From contig JASANG010003959.1 of the NCBI GenBank assembly GCA_030248215.1, positions 62,001 to 126,000 of the forward strand: a stretch of 64,000 nucleotides of DNA, written 5' to 3'. The number at the start of each line of letters is the position of its first letter. Position 1 is the first letter of the stretch. Source of the DNA: Enoplolaimus lenunculus. Taxonomy: Eukaryota; Nematoda; Enoplea; Enoplida; Thoracostomopsidae. The notes beneath the pieces are model-generated. The model searched no databases. It saw only the letters and a program-made list of their open reading frames with translations, and was not told the DNA's origin. Shown piece after piece: positions 54,301-59,985 of the stretch. Made by a program: the position numbers and the translations under genes.

Positions 54301-57027
54301 TGTCTGACGCACAATTTGATTGGCAGAATTTTCAAATGTCCGTTTCTGTCCAATCCGGTCAAACTATGCAGTTGAGAAAATTTCAAATAAGCTGTTTCAG
54401 CTGAAAAATTACCATTGTTTTTAATATTCCAGGGAATATCAGCAATTGCTAAGAAAACGAAAGGGAGATGGTACTGCATCCCGTTTGGACATTCGTGCCT
54501 GTGCCCAGTCACCAGAACGCTCTGTATTATTACTGTCGTTATCAATTGGAAATCAGGTGTTGTTATTAAAATTGCACAGGTTTTTCTGCGGTATTATTTT
54601 GCTGGAACAAAACTCGATGAGTGGAATAAAGTTTTAATGACGACATTAAAACCCATGAGCCGGCGACTGTGGAAACTTCAAAATTGCGAAAAAATAATAT
54701 AAATGACAAATTACGATAATAAAATTGAAAGTTGTGGTCGGCTTATACAGTAGACATGAGACCGGGACGCAAAGATTGAACCACGAAGGGAGACCCGTAG
54801 CCGGCTAACATTGGTAGGAACAAGGAAAAATTTTGGGATGGACATAAAATAGCATCCGATTAACAAACTTTTTTGAAATCTTTTACTGGGGAGTTCACAG
54901 GGGGCTGAGGCTGCCTTACCCGTCTTCTATAAATGTGGGTACGTTTCCCAATCGAGGTCGTAATTATACTGGCGACTAATTTCGGTTGTCATTGAAGCAA
55001 AGTTTTGTTCATATCGGTAACCTTCTGTCAACAGCTGTTACCACCAAATTTGACAGAAACCAACAGCTTAGAGAAATTCAGTTTTTCATGCAAACCATAT
55101 TACATATGAATTGCGACAATTCGTCGCCCGAAAACTCGTCGACCGACTCCTGTTAATCCGAAATTTCAGCGATTCGACCTTTCGTTACCCTTTACTATGC
55201 TTTGTTTTGGCTTAGAATTACGCTTAGGTTTATGCTTACATTGACTCAAAGGTGTTAGGAAACTGTTGGGCGACAAATTATAGTAGATTCACTACATATA
55301 CACTAATATGGCAATTCTAACCAAAAATCTATATAACTTTCATGACTTGCTTCTCGAATATATAACACAGGCGTAGCAAGGATATCATTTCAAAAGGCTC
55401 TGCTGGCATATGACCCCATTTAAAGTTTGCTTGCGACCGAGAAAATTTCAGAACTCTGCAATCCAGAAGATAATTCTAAATCATGGTAAACTATCTTTTG
55501 GGCATCGTCTTCAAAGAAAGTTGGGACAAACGAAAAACGGATTTTAATTAATTCCATGAGGAAGGAAAGCTTTGTTGCACAGACAAGTGATTCTAAGTCA
55601 AGCAGTTCCATGGAGAGCCATTCCCGAAAATTTTGCAACGGATGCGGTGGGGCTCAAATCCAAGACGTACGAATTACAGGTCCGCTGCTCTAACGCCTGA
55701 GCTACGCAGCCATCGAAACTTTTCGCTACAATGGCTCCATATACCGCTAGTTTGGTACTACAAGATACGTATATGAATACGCCGCGAAACCATCTGAGCT
55801 TTCGAGCATCTTTCATATTTTCCAACCGATATCGCTAATGCTAAGTAATTCTAAGTTAAGCAGCATAGAATCCGTCACGAAAATTTTGCTACAGTTGCGG
55901 TGGGGCTTAAACCCACGACGTACAAATTAATGGAACTTTAAGCTTATTTGTGTGAAATTTGTCTGTCCAACTGTTTTGCGCAATTGAACTCATCACAGGA
56001 AGAAACTTTAATCAATACCCCGACAAAGGGACGGCTTTTAATTGATACGAAACATTAAGATGGAATGCAACCACACCTGTCATACCTATTACATAAACAG
56101 TAGAACGATAATTTGTCGTCCGACAACTTGTAATCCGAAATTTCATCGACTCGACAAATCGGCGCGTATCATTATGCTTGGGCTCAGACTTTGGTTTACG
56201 CTTAGCATTAAGTTTTGATTTTTTATAGGCTTTAGTGCAACTGTCAGGCGACAGTAGATTCTACATATACTCCGTATTCTGACGTGGTTGTTATGCTGTA
56301 ATAAAATATCTCGATTACACCCATGATTTGTACTACGAATTATAACAAAAACACCAACTCACCGTTGTGTTTCATCTTTCGCAGTTGATTTACGCGACGG
56401 GGACGCACTGCTTGTCATCGTTGTATTCTCTGTAAATACATAACAAGCACACTGATACTCGCAATCACTACTGCAATCACGATTTGCACAATTGCATTTA
56501 TTGCAACTGCATGCAACGCTTTCATTTAACAGTGGCGGTGTAGAATTTACAGTTGTAAACTCGTTTGCATGCAACGAATTTCGCCTTACGTTCGCAGTAA
56601 GGACTTGTCTTAACGGTGAACATTGTCTCAATCCAGCAGAAGGCCTTTTCATCCGAGGCGATCCTGGTAAACTATTACAACATTGACCATTTGATATAAT
56701 TGTTGCACCATCTGATGTTGAAGTTGGGTAAAATTGACTATTTTCAGGTACCACTCGGCCATTAGACAGGCAATATGATATGGGTTTGGATTTAATGACA
56801 CCATTGAGTCCCGTAGAGTTAAGAGGGCCATCCATACTGTCGTACATATAATCACTTGTGCGGTCTTTTTGTACTCGACGCAACGTTGCATGTAATGCCC
56901 TCACATCACAAGCGACACCGTTACTTTTAATACCAGCGTTATTATTATTATGATTGCGAAACTGAGTAATTTGATCTTGATATATGATTCCACCACGAGT
57001 ATACTTAGTTGTATCACGTACTGACAT
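15569..57027 (-). CDS. Ten-m: Teneurin (type II transmembrane adhesion receptor), complete, 26 exons
   Basis: Teneurins are synaptic and guidance adhesion proteins that dimerise in cis and bind latrophilins and other teneurins in trans. Exons from the 5' end: 56363-57027, 40922-41364, 39150-39457, 38466-38577, 37663-37764, 36906-36980, 36174-36296, 34380-34628, 33584-33769, 33173-33319, 32277-32484, 31800-31919, 30912-31050, 30515-30688, 29988-30255, 29018-29158, 27722-27977, 26528-26769, 25799-25959, 24978-25335, 23744-24574, 22797-23272, 19808-19916, 19343-19569, 16784-18674, 15569-16584. Phases agree at every junction; 9027 bases give 3008 residues, somewhat longer than vertebrate proteins. 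Domains: cytoplasmic tail 1-348, membrane segment 349-369, linker, eight EGF repeats about 514-790, cysteine-rich and Ig/TTR-like region to about 1150, NHL propeller about 1155-1600, YD/RHS shell to about 2640, C-terminal toxin-like and TCAP segment to 3008. The donor of exon 9 is the least certain border. ATG at 57025-57027. Confidence 0.95.
16784..18674 (-). CDS. Ten-m: Teneurin exon 25: large YD/RHS exon
   Basis: 630 codons with many YD units ([56 protein letters not shown]) and the RHS core end [12 protein letters not shown]. Starts phase 0 after a polypyrimidine acceptor and ends phase 1 at G|GTAAGT. Confidence 0.95.
19343..19569 (-). CDS. Ten-m: Teneurin exon 24: YD shell
   Basis: [20 protein letters not shown], then [15 protein letters not shown], two YD repeats. 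The frame runs on past the GTACGT donor to 19238, but only the donor at 19342 gives the phase 0 end that exon 25 needs. Confidence 0.88.
19808..19916 (-). CDS. Ten-m: Teneurin exon 23: YD shell
   Basis: [20 protein letters not shown] and then LQIAYNSAG, parallel to the family's xVxxYDxxG...ITYNxxG. The preceding intron is about 2.9 kb. Donor GTGATG, phase 1. Confidence 0.88.
19917..22796. other. Teneurin intron 22 (about 2.9 kb)
   Basis: Longest intron within the YD region. It holds a short GGGTTTC-type inverted-repeat element (20134-20275), a fragment of the CGACAA family (20750-20815) and otherwise AT-rich sequence with no exon I could fit between the flanking phase-0 ends. Confidence 0.8.
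20134..20275. repeat. Short inverted-repeat element (MITE-like)
   Basis: Left end TTGGCTGGGTTTCTGAAA and right end GGGTTTCAGAAACCCAATCA are inverted copies, and both continue inward with ACTTAAGT words. Confidence 0.7.
22797..23272 (-). CDS. Ten-m: Teneurin exon 22: YD shell with basic insertion
   Basis: Starts with a YD-type piece ([20 protein letters not shown]) and turns into an unusually basic stretch (KRHRRRH, then ISRKRRSLD; residues about 1891-1906) with a full furin consensus RKRR-S. Donor GTTGGA is weak but fits the phase of the next exon. Confidence 0.85.
23744..24574 (-). CDS. Ten-m: Teneurin exon 21: last NHL blade and start of YD shell
   Basis: [14 protein letters not shown], then [16 protein letters not shown] closes the propeller, and repeated YD units follow (YEYDxxG-like: [40 protein letters not shown]). 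Ends phase 1 at GTAAAT. Confidence 0.94.
24978..25335 (-). CDS. Ten-m: Teneurin exon 20: NHL propeller
   Basis: [20 protein letters not shown], then [20 protein letters not shown], two further NHL blades. Ends phase 1 at GTAAGT. Confidence 0.93.
25799..25959 (-). CDS. Ten-m: Teneurin exon 19: NHL propeller
   Basis: [20 protein letters not shown], then GIVRTLV, another NHL blade, ending MNLNQ at GTAAAA, phase 0. Confidence 0.93.
26528..26769 (-). CDS. Ten-m: Teneurin exon 18: NHL propeller
   Basis: [19 protein letters not shown], then [20 protein letters not shown], the second NHL blade. Phase 2 to phase 1. Confidence 0.93.
26806..26847. repeat. (ATT)n microsatellite
   Basis: Short ATT run in teneurin intron 17, about 40 bases before exon 18. 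Confidence 0.85.
27132..27347. mobile_element. MITE family 1 (CTCAAATG termini), copy in intron 17
   Basis: Left TATTCTCAAATGTGTGTAGC and right GCTATACGCATTTGAGAATA form terminal inverted repeats, extended inward by TGATAGG words next to AACCTATC. About 210 bases. A second copy follows directly. Confidence 0.75.
27456..27666. mobile_element. MITE family 1, second copy in intron 17
   Basis: CTCTCAAATGAGTGTAGCGC at the left and GCTGTACGCATTTGAGAATA at the right, same inner order as the copy at 27132. Confidence 0.7.
27722..27977 (-). CDS. Ten-m: Teneurin exon 17: NHL propeller start
   Basis: [20 protein letters not shown], then [20 protein letters not shown], then VTVLEL: the first NHL blade, which in the family reads SLYVGDFNxIRRI. 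Ends phase 2 at AG|GTAACA. Confidence 0.95.
28640..28960. repeat. Dispersed repeat with CCGCGGGTAAAA words
   Basis: TTAGCCGCGGGTTTATCTGC, then TTTTCCGCGGGTAAAAACTG, then CTGACCCGCGTTTATCCGCG; relative of 49915-50330. It lies close to exon 16 of teneurin. Confidence 0.5.
29018..29158 (-). CDS. Ten-m: Teneurin exon 16
   Basis: [15 protein letters not shown], then [13 protein letters not shown], nearly as in vertebrate teneurins (SVGYEYE...GGWxLxxHHxLxP). Phase 1-1. Confidence 0.95.
29500..29657. mobile_element. MITE family 2, second copy
   Basis: The right end reads AAAACTTGCACGTATGAATG and GGGCTTAA; the left end is degraded (CGTGCACAGGTACGAATT). It has the same GCAAGTGTTTGCTGC interior. Confidence 0.65.
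29988..30255 (-). CDS. Ten-m: Teneurin exon 15: beta-rich domain before the propeller
   Basis: [20 protein letters not shown], then [20 protein letters not shown] and KVYGLSSAF, equal to the conserved LxYxSSRTxGY...YTFxWxKxDxYxQKVxGL run of teneurins. Donor GTTAGT. Confidence 0.93.
30289..30378. repeat. (AAT)n microsatellite
   Basis: Imperfect AAT/ATA run directly upstream of teneurin exon 15's acceptor, about 35 bases away. Confidence 0.9.
30515..30688 (-). CDS. Ten-m: Teneurin exon 14: fibronectin-plug linker
   Basis: 58 codons, phase 0-0, from [14 protein letters not shown] to ILADSL. It sits between the TTR-like and the following beta-rich domain. Sequence match to the family is weak here; placement rests on splice sites, phase and neighbours. 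Confidence 0.75.
30912..31050 (-). CDS. Ten-m: Teneurin exon 13: TTR-like domain, second half
   Basis: [20 protein letters not shown], then [16 protein letters not shown], matching the family order FDL-xNGG-LxFxRxPF-PWN. Ends phase 0 at GTAACG. Confidence 0.92.
31462..31702 (-). repeat. tRNA-like repeat, copy in intron 12
   Basis: On the minus strand it holds an A-box-like GTAGATCAGTGGTTAC and a B-box-like GGGTTTGAG. It also shares CGTATTCATATACGTA and neighbouring words with 55624-55928. Confidence 0.6.
31800..31919 (-). CDS. Ten-m: Teneurin exon 12: TTR-like domain
   Basis: [20 protein letters not shown] and then [10 protein letters not shown], the transthyretin/carboxypeptidase-like fold at the base of the ectodomain. 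Donor GTAAGT, phase 2. Confidence 0.92.
32277..32484 (-). CDS. Ten-m: Teneurin exon 11: cysteine-rich linker
   Basis: [12 protein letters not shown], then [10 protein letters not shown]: the acidic cysteine-rich motif that follows EGF8 in all teneurins. Ends FNE and a split serine codon. Confidence 0.92.
33173..33319 (-). CDS. Ten-m: Teneurin exon 10: EGF repeat 8
   Basis: [20 protein letters not shown], then [12 protein letters not shown], the last EGF repeat, ending in the calcium-site-like [10 protein letters not shown]. Donor GTAACC, phase 1. Confidence 0.92.
33584..33769 (-). CDS. Ten-m: Teneurin exon 9: EGF repeats 6 and 7
   Basis: EGF6 [19 protein letters not shown] and EGF7 [18 protein letters not shown]. 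The donor used here (GTTGGT after CQL) keeps phase 1, but a better-looking GTATGT a little further on also keeps phase 1 and would add a few residues. The left border is therefore uncertain by about 20 bases. Confidence 0.85.
34380..34628 (-). CDS. Ten-m: Teneurin exon 8: EGF repeats 4 and 5
   Basis: EGF4 is [20 protein letters not shown] and onward. EGF5 begins at IACTTDEG and continues [14 protein letters not shown] with only five cysteines, the second odd-cysteine repeat expected in teneurins. Confidence 0.92.
35039..35206. mobile_element. Palindromic MITE family 3 (CCGTCCGTCAC), copy 1
   Basis: Almost the whole element is an imperfect inverted repeat: ACGTCCGACGTAGTCCGTCA at the left against ACGGTGATGGACTGCGCCGT at the right, centred on ACGTACCATACTGTATGG. 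Confidence 0.75.
35349..35712. mobile_element. Inverted-repeat element with TCGTAGCCCAAGTCG ends
   Basis: Left TCGTAGCCCAAGTCGTTATT then TAGCCCAATTCCGAATTGGG; right CCCAATTTGGAATTGAGCTA then GGCGTGGGCTACGA. About 365 bases, flanked by TATAT on both sides, so a TA duplication is likely. Inner words (CAATTACGACTTGGGC) are themselves repeated inverted. Confidence 0.75.
36174..36296 (-). CDS. Ten-m: Teneurin exon 7: EGF repeat 3
   Basis: Runs from [15 protein letters not shown] to [12 protein letters not shown]. It completes EGF2 and codes EGF3. The acceptor is a plain TTTAAG|GA, weaker than its neighbours. Confidence 0.9.
36724..36878. mobile_element. Palindromic MITE family 3, copy 2
   Basis: GTCCGTCACCCGTACGGCGC at the left and AATGACGGACGGCGCCGAAC at the right, lying against exon 6 of teneurin (36906). 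Confidence 0.75.
36906..36980 (-). CDS. Ten-m: Teneurin exon 6: EGF repeat 2, odd cysteine
   Basis: [20 protein letters not shown]. The third cysteine of the EGF pattern is replaced by phenylalanine, leaving an unpaired cysteine, as in EGF2 of other teneurins, where it makes the covalent dimer. Donor GTGCGT. Confidence 0.92.
37663..37764 (-). CDS. Ten-m: Teneurin exon 5: EGF repeat 1
   Basis: Six-cysteine EGF repeat [18 protein letters not shown] followed by FEGYTGDNC. Phase 1-1. Confidence 0.92.
38466..38577 (-). CDS. Ten-m: Teneurin exon 4: linker before EGF repeats
   Basis: Codes [20 protein letters not shown], equivalent to the conserved YLDSGIWHLAFYND of the family. The acceptor TATTTTAG at 38578 is required to keep phase; the CTCAG nearer the motif would break it. 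Confidence 0.88.
39150..39457 (-). CDS. Ten-m: Teneurin exon 3: extracellular linker
   Basis: Carries the family stretch [21 protein letters not shown] dibasic KISKR (residues 454-458) follows where vertebrate teneurins can be cut by furin. It lacks the P4 arginine of a full furin site. Ends phase 0 at CGT|GTAAGT. Confidence 0.9.
40922..41364 (-). CDS. Ten-m: Teneurin exon 2: cytoplasmic tail and membrane segment
   Basis: Begins HYTLLPNS and then has seven glutamines from a CAA run. A short proline run (LPPPSNG) follows, and the exon ends with the single membrane segment [20 protein letters not shown] (residues 349-369). Basic residues (RVLSRK) just before it give the N-in orientation of a type II protein. 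Donor GTAAGT. Confidence 0.92.
41316..41341 (-). repeat. (CAA)n coding run for polyglutamine
   Basis: TTG/TTGTTG on the plus strand, read as seven glutamines in the teneurin tail. It is likely to vary in length between individuals. Confidence 0.9.
41868..42143. mobile_element. MITE family 2 (CTATTCACACGTGCAAG termini)
   Basis: CCCTATTCACACGTGCAAG at 41870 and CTTGCACGTGTGAATAGGG at the right are perfect inverted repeats. They continue inward as TTTTTGCTGCGA and TCTCGCAGCAAC. The inside is filled with GCAGCTGCAA words. Confidence 0.85.
42461..42613. mobile_element. Palindromic MITE family 3, copy 3
   Basis: GCCCGTCACCCGTACGGCGC at the left and AGTGACGGACGGCGCCGGAC at the right; ends in AAAAGTATAGCG as copy 2 does. 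Confidence 0.75.
43840..44005. repeat. Dispersed repeat ending in GTGGCTACGGGCCC
   Basis: Contains AGGGGGGGCTAAAAATTTTT and a second, similar block CAAAAATTTTCCAGGGGG, then GGTGGCTACGGGCCC. Related words occur at about 7600-7700, 11333-11470, 46170-46275 and 47320-47337. Confidence 0.45.
44857..44945. mobile_element. MITE family 2, fragment
   Basis: ATTCACTGCAATTCATG and GCAGTTGCAAGTCGCTTG are diverged family-2 words; no clear right terminus. Confidence 0.35.
44988..45203. mobile_element. MITE family 1, copy in intron 1
   Basis: Ends in TAAACACTTGAGAATATGGG; interior TTTCGAACCAGTGAACGCTG is shared with the copy at 48870. Confidence 0.7.
46408..46577. mobile_element. MITE family 1, eroded copy in intron 1
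   Basis: CACTATCGCCAGTTAGTAAT at the left and GCTACACACTTTTGAAAATA at the right keep the family termini; the interior is short and diverged. Confidence 0.4.
47990..48165. repeat. CCGG-rich degenerate repeat
   Basis: Recurring ATACCCGGAGC, CCCCGGATCGGGTATT, CCCTAACCCGGAACCGG and GGATTAACCGGACCCGG. No terminal repeats were found. Similar words occur at 2990-3090. Confidence 0.4.
48870..49078. mobile_element. MITE family 1, copy in intron 1
   Basis: Shares TTTCGAACCAGTGAATGCTG and TAACTGATGATAGTTGCTAT with the copy at 44988. The left terminus is decayed. Confidence 0.65.
49915..50330. repeat. Dispersed repeat with CCCGCGGGTAAA words
   Basis: CCCGCGGGTAAACACGGG, then TACCCGCGAG, then ACCCGCGGGTAAAAATC, repeated and partly inverted. 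A relative lies at 28640-28960 in teneurin intron 16. Confidence 0.5.
51285..51515. mobile_element. MITE family 1, diverged copy in intron 1
   Basis: CCGTATTCTAAAATGTGTTT with CACCTATCACCAGTTAGTGA at the left, and ATCACCAACTGG...AAGAATACGGAC as an inverted match at the right. Confidence 0.6.
51924..52000 (-). repeat. tRNA-derived SINE head
   Basis: On the minus strand TAGCTCAGTGGTTACACAAG and then GCAGGTTCGATCCCCAGACC are textbook A and B boxes. The anticodon arm (ACCGGGAATCCGGT) is not a normal seven-base loop, so I call it a SINE, not a tRNA gene. Confidence 0.7.
54433..54702 (+). pseudogene. Possible coding fragment nested in teneurin intron 1
   Basis: After an acceptor-like ATATTCCAG, 41 codons read [20 protein letters not shown] and onward to LSLSIGNQ. 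A second frame continues [20 protein letters not shown] to a stop at 54700-54702. Both look like real protein, but they are offset by one frame across 23 bases, too short for a normal intron. It may be a frameshifted pseudogene, or the two ends of neighbouring exons misread by me. Product not recognised. Confidence 0.3.
55113..55300. repeat. CGACAA-family repeat, copy 1
   Basis: GCGACAATTCGTCGCCCG, then AATCCGAAATTTCAGCGATT, then CTTAGAATTACGCTTAGG, then GGGCGACAAATTATAGTAGA. It is shared in order with 56098-56265 and 58838-58967. Confidence 0.6.
55587..55928 (-). repeat. tRNA-like repeat in partial tandem
   Basis: CGAAAATTTTGC begins one unit at 55624 and the next at 55879, a period of about 255 bases. 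On the minus strand TAGCTCAGGCGTTAGAGC and GGATTTGAGCCCC stand where A and B boxes should be. A second A-box-like AGCTCAGATGGTTTC lies upstream in the same unit, so the unit may be a fused tRNA dimer. Confidence 0.65.
56098..56265. repeat. CGACAA-family repeat, copy 2
   Basis: AATTTGTCGTCCGACAACTT, then GTAATCCGAAATTTCATCGA, then the TTACGCTTAGC stretch and TATAGGCTTTAGTGCAACTG. This is the uninterrupted form of the site where the 58968 element inserted. Confidence 0.6.
56363..57027 (-). CDS. Ten-m: Teneurin exon 1: start of cytoplasmic tail
   Basis: Starts MSVRDTTKY and codes 221 residues of intracellular domain. There is a cysteine-rich patch near the end (ACSCNKCNC, then CEYQCACY), unusual for a cytoplasmic tail. 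Ends phase 2 at CG|GTGAGT, and the split arginine is completed by exon 2. Confidence 0.88.
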
Positions 57028-58837
57028 AATTGCTGTTATTATTAAATATATACATATGGTGGATAATTATTGGTAATTTTTACTATACATTACTGTAACA
57101 TCGGCTTACAATTAGGTTTATTACAAAAAATTATCAAAATTGAAACATTTTTGAGAAATCTTAGCTAAATTTTAAATATAACACGTCAACAAGCACAACG
57201 GCTTTCCCACGGGTGAGAATTGAGGGGTTGTGCCCACAAATTCGGTAGTTTCCCCTCAAACAGACTCGGTGTATAAGTAAACAATGTTGAATTGCAATTG
57301 TAGGACTACTAAAATCATTGGGTGACCGTTCAAATAAAATTTACCGCTGACGCCCGTGAATGCGTGTGCAATTGGCTTCTATTTCCTGCAGCCGAGCAGT
57401 AAAAATGTTACTAAAATTGTCGTTTGACTTTTTAAGACAAATCGCAATTAAAATTAAAATTAGAAAATCAACTTTAGTTTTTTAAGTCGAATTGTGAAAT
57501 TATCTGCCGGTACTCAATGTAATCATTCTATTGTTGTAACACAGCCAACGTTTGGTAAGGTATAAACAAACAAGAAAATTAAAAGAAAAACGTTTCTTAA
57601 CTTGAAAAAAACAATAAATAAAAAGCCATCTTAAGAAAGATAAATGAGAAAATATGATATATTAAGTTCAACTGATATCGATGATTAACCTCTTAAAACC
57701 TTAAAATAGGTCAAGTTGAAATCGGTGTTAGCAATTGAAGATAACAAGATTTGGGGTCTAAATAATCGGCAACGTTACGTAATTTCGCGAAAACACACAG
57801 ATATGACGCTTAAGAGCGTATTTATTCAACCGAAAACGCATGACAACCAAAAAAGCCTCAATATATGACGTCATAAACGCGATAAATTAGCAACATTTAC
57901 GCCGTTTGGAGAAAATGTCGCAATAAAATACGGCCATTGGCGGATCCGAAAACAGGCCATCCTGGTCAGCGGCACAAGGACAAAGGTCCAATCCAAAATT
58001 TTGCATTAAGATTTAGTACTTAAATTGCAATTGGCTTCTGGTTCGCTTCGCTCGCAGCTGCCGCTCTCCGTAAAAAATTTCTGGATCCACCTTTTTGGTG
58101 ACAGCTATTAAACTGGCACCAAATTTAGACAACCGCACTGCGAATGCCAGGCCAACCTGATCTAAATTCGGCAACGAGAAAATGATTTCAAACTTTTGCA
58201 TCGTGGCGTCGTTACACTTTTAGACGGACAAACATTAATTATTGATGACTGTTATGCATAACTAATTGATGTTTTTGAAAAATCTCGTGTAAATACCAAA
58301 TACGGCAGTCCCTCTTTGGTGACAAAGGAAATATCCTTGATGTATAATAGATTTAGCGATCAATAATAAACAGTCTAAACTCATTCTAGTCATAGAGAGA
58401 TAATGACTTGATGTTGCGTTTAAATACGCCATCCGTGTAAATAGATTTGGAGCACTTAACCCTAAATGTTATTCTATAAACAGTTTGGCGATAAAACATT
58501 AGCATATTTATCTTTTGAGTGACTTTAACCAAAATTAACAAGAACCCTGTTAGACCCATAATCAGTTGAACATGCGCGACGGAAGCGGTAGGATTACCAG
58601 GAAGGATATTCAAAAAGATGTGATATTTTACTAACGGGGCTAAAACTTTACTAGGGATGGTCAAAACAAAGAGTTTCCGGTTTCGCAGTTTTTCTGACTA
58701 ACGGCCCAGATTTTGTATTTTAGGACAGGTAGCGGATGTATTGCACTAATATGTTTATATATCTTTTATCTCGGTTTTTAAATTTAGTGGACAACTGTTG
58801 CTAATACCTACACTGCTAAACGCACACCAAAGAGAGC
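57028..58837. other. Upstream flank of teneurin
   Basis: Expected to hold the 5' untranslated sequence and promoter. I see no TATA box I would trust, and no CpG-rich patch. A short repeat with CTTCGCTCGCAGCTGCCGCT (58025-58095) resembles one at 47526-47600. Confidence 0.5.
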
Positions 58838-58967
58838 AATTCACATCACAACTTGTAACCCGAAATTTTATGATTTCGACAATTTGTCTGTTATCATTCT
58901 ACTTATTCTTACGCTTAGGCTTACGATTACGCTTAGAATTATGCTTAGATATATTTACAGGCTTTAA
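58838..58967. repeat. CGACAA-family repeat, left part (split)
   Basis: ACTTGTAACCCGAAATTTTA, then TTACGCTTAGGCTTACGATT, up to TACAGGCTTTAA. It resumes at 59931-59985 on the far side of the transposon. Confidence 0.65.
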
Positions 58968-59930
58968 TGGGTCATCCACGTAATACTGTCTACGCTACTG
59001 TAAAAAATTGTCCACACCCCTGGTTTCAAGGGCTGGACAAAACGACATTGTTCTTACAATGTTAAGACTTTACACAAGGTGTACATAGCGAGTTCGTTTT
59101 GGCAGTAGTCCCTTCGAAGGGACTAAGGACAAATTAGACACTGTCTGGACACAGTGTCTGACATCGGGACGTCCGAAAAAGAGCTTGTTGACAGTCCACA
59201 GCCCCTAACTAGGGCTTGTTTTAAAAACGTTGCAGTGTTCTAAAAATTTTACTTTCTTAAAAATTAACTGCAACCAGTAATTTTTAAAAGAGGGGGGCAG
59301 GAAGGTTTTTGCCGGTAAAAGATAACTTGTAAGAGAACGACCCGCCCCATTCAAGCAGAGCAGGTTAGAATATAATAACTCTGGTATACCAGAAAGTTAA
59401 ACCCCGGTGTCCCTGTCGAAAACAAATTTTGTCGTGACCGGTGAGGGGGGGGGCGGCCGCTGGGGTGTAAGTATATAGCTCCGGAACCCTACACTGTTGT
59501 CCCCCAGGGAGGACGGGCGAGTGGGAACCCTTTAACTTCGCACACCAAGCCCAACGGTAGTTGCACCCTTCTTTCGCCCGTGGTTGCGGCATACTCAATA
59601 TTAAGCTCTACAATAGTCCCTTCAGACAGACTCTGTAAAACAGAGTCCCTTGAAACAAACTCTTTAGATGACTAAACAGAGTCTGTTCTGACAGACTCGG
59701 GACAAAACAGTTGTCCTTCATATGACGCATCGACAGTGTAGTATGGGTATGGACGGCAATGTGACAAAGTATAGGCTGTTTGGAGAGTATGCGAGTTGTC
59801 CGGAAGGTCTATACAGGATATGGGTGACATTTGGACATATCATTTAGTAACACTACAACTACAAAGTGAGGGGCTCGTAAGTGGGGACAATTTTTTACAG
59901 TAGCGTAGACAGTATAACGTGGATGACCCA
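58968..59930. mobile_element. Terminal-inverted-repeat transposon (non-autonomous), about 960 bases
   Basis: Left TGGGTCATCCACGTAATACT and right AGTATAACGTGGATGACCCA begin a terminal inverted repeat of nearly 50 bases with one or two mismatches, running in to TACAGTAGCGTAGACAGT. TAA stands on both sides, a likely three-base target duplication, which would fit the PIF/Harbinger group. No transposase frame. The inside is full of hairpins: AGTCCCTTCGAAGGGACT (59107-59124) and the ACTCTGTAAAACAGAGT type near 59625. Inserted into a CGACAA-family repeat. Confidence 0.88.
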
Positions 59931-59985
59931 TAAGATACTGTTGGACAACAAGTTGTCGGGCGATGTATTATCGTAGATTTCACAT
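59931..59985. repeat. CGACAA-family repeat, right part (split)
   Basis: TAAGATACTGTTGGACAACA, then AGTTGTCGGGCGATG and TCGTAGATTTC. It is the continuation of the repeat broken at 58967. Confidence 0.65.

Larger units (their letters stand above)
41365..56362. other. Teneurin intron 1 (about 15 kb), repeat-rich
   Basis: The longest intron of the gene, as is usual between the tail exons of teneurins. It carries several MITE-like families, a tRNA-derived SINE and a tandem tRNA-like repeat, listed separately. One stretch on the plus strand (54433-54702) may be coding. The other open frames look like chance. Confidence 0.85.
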
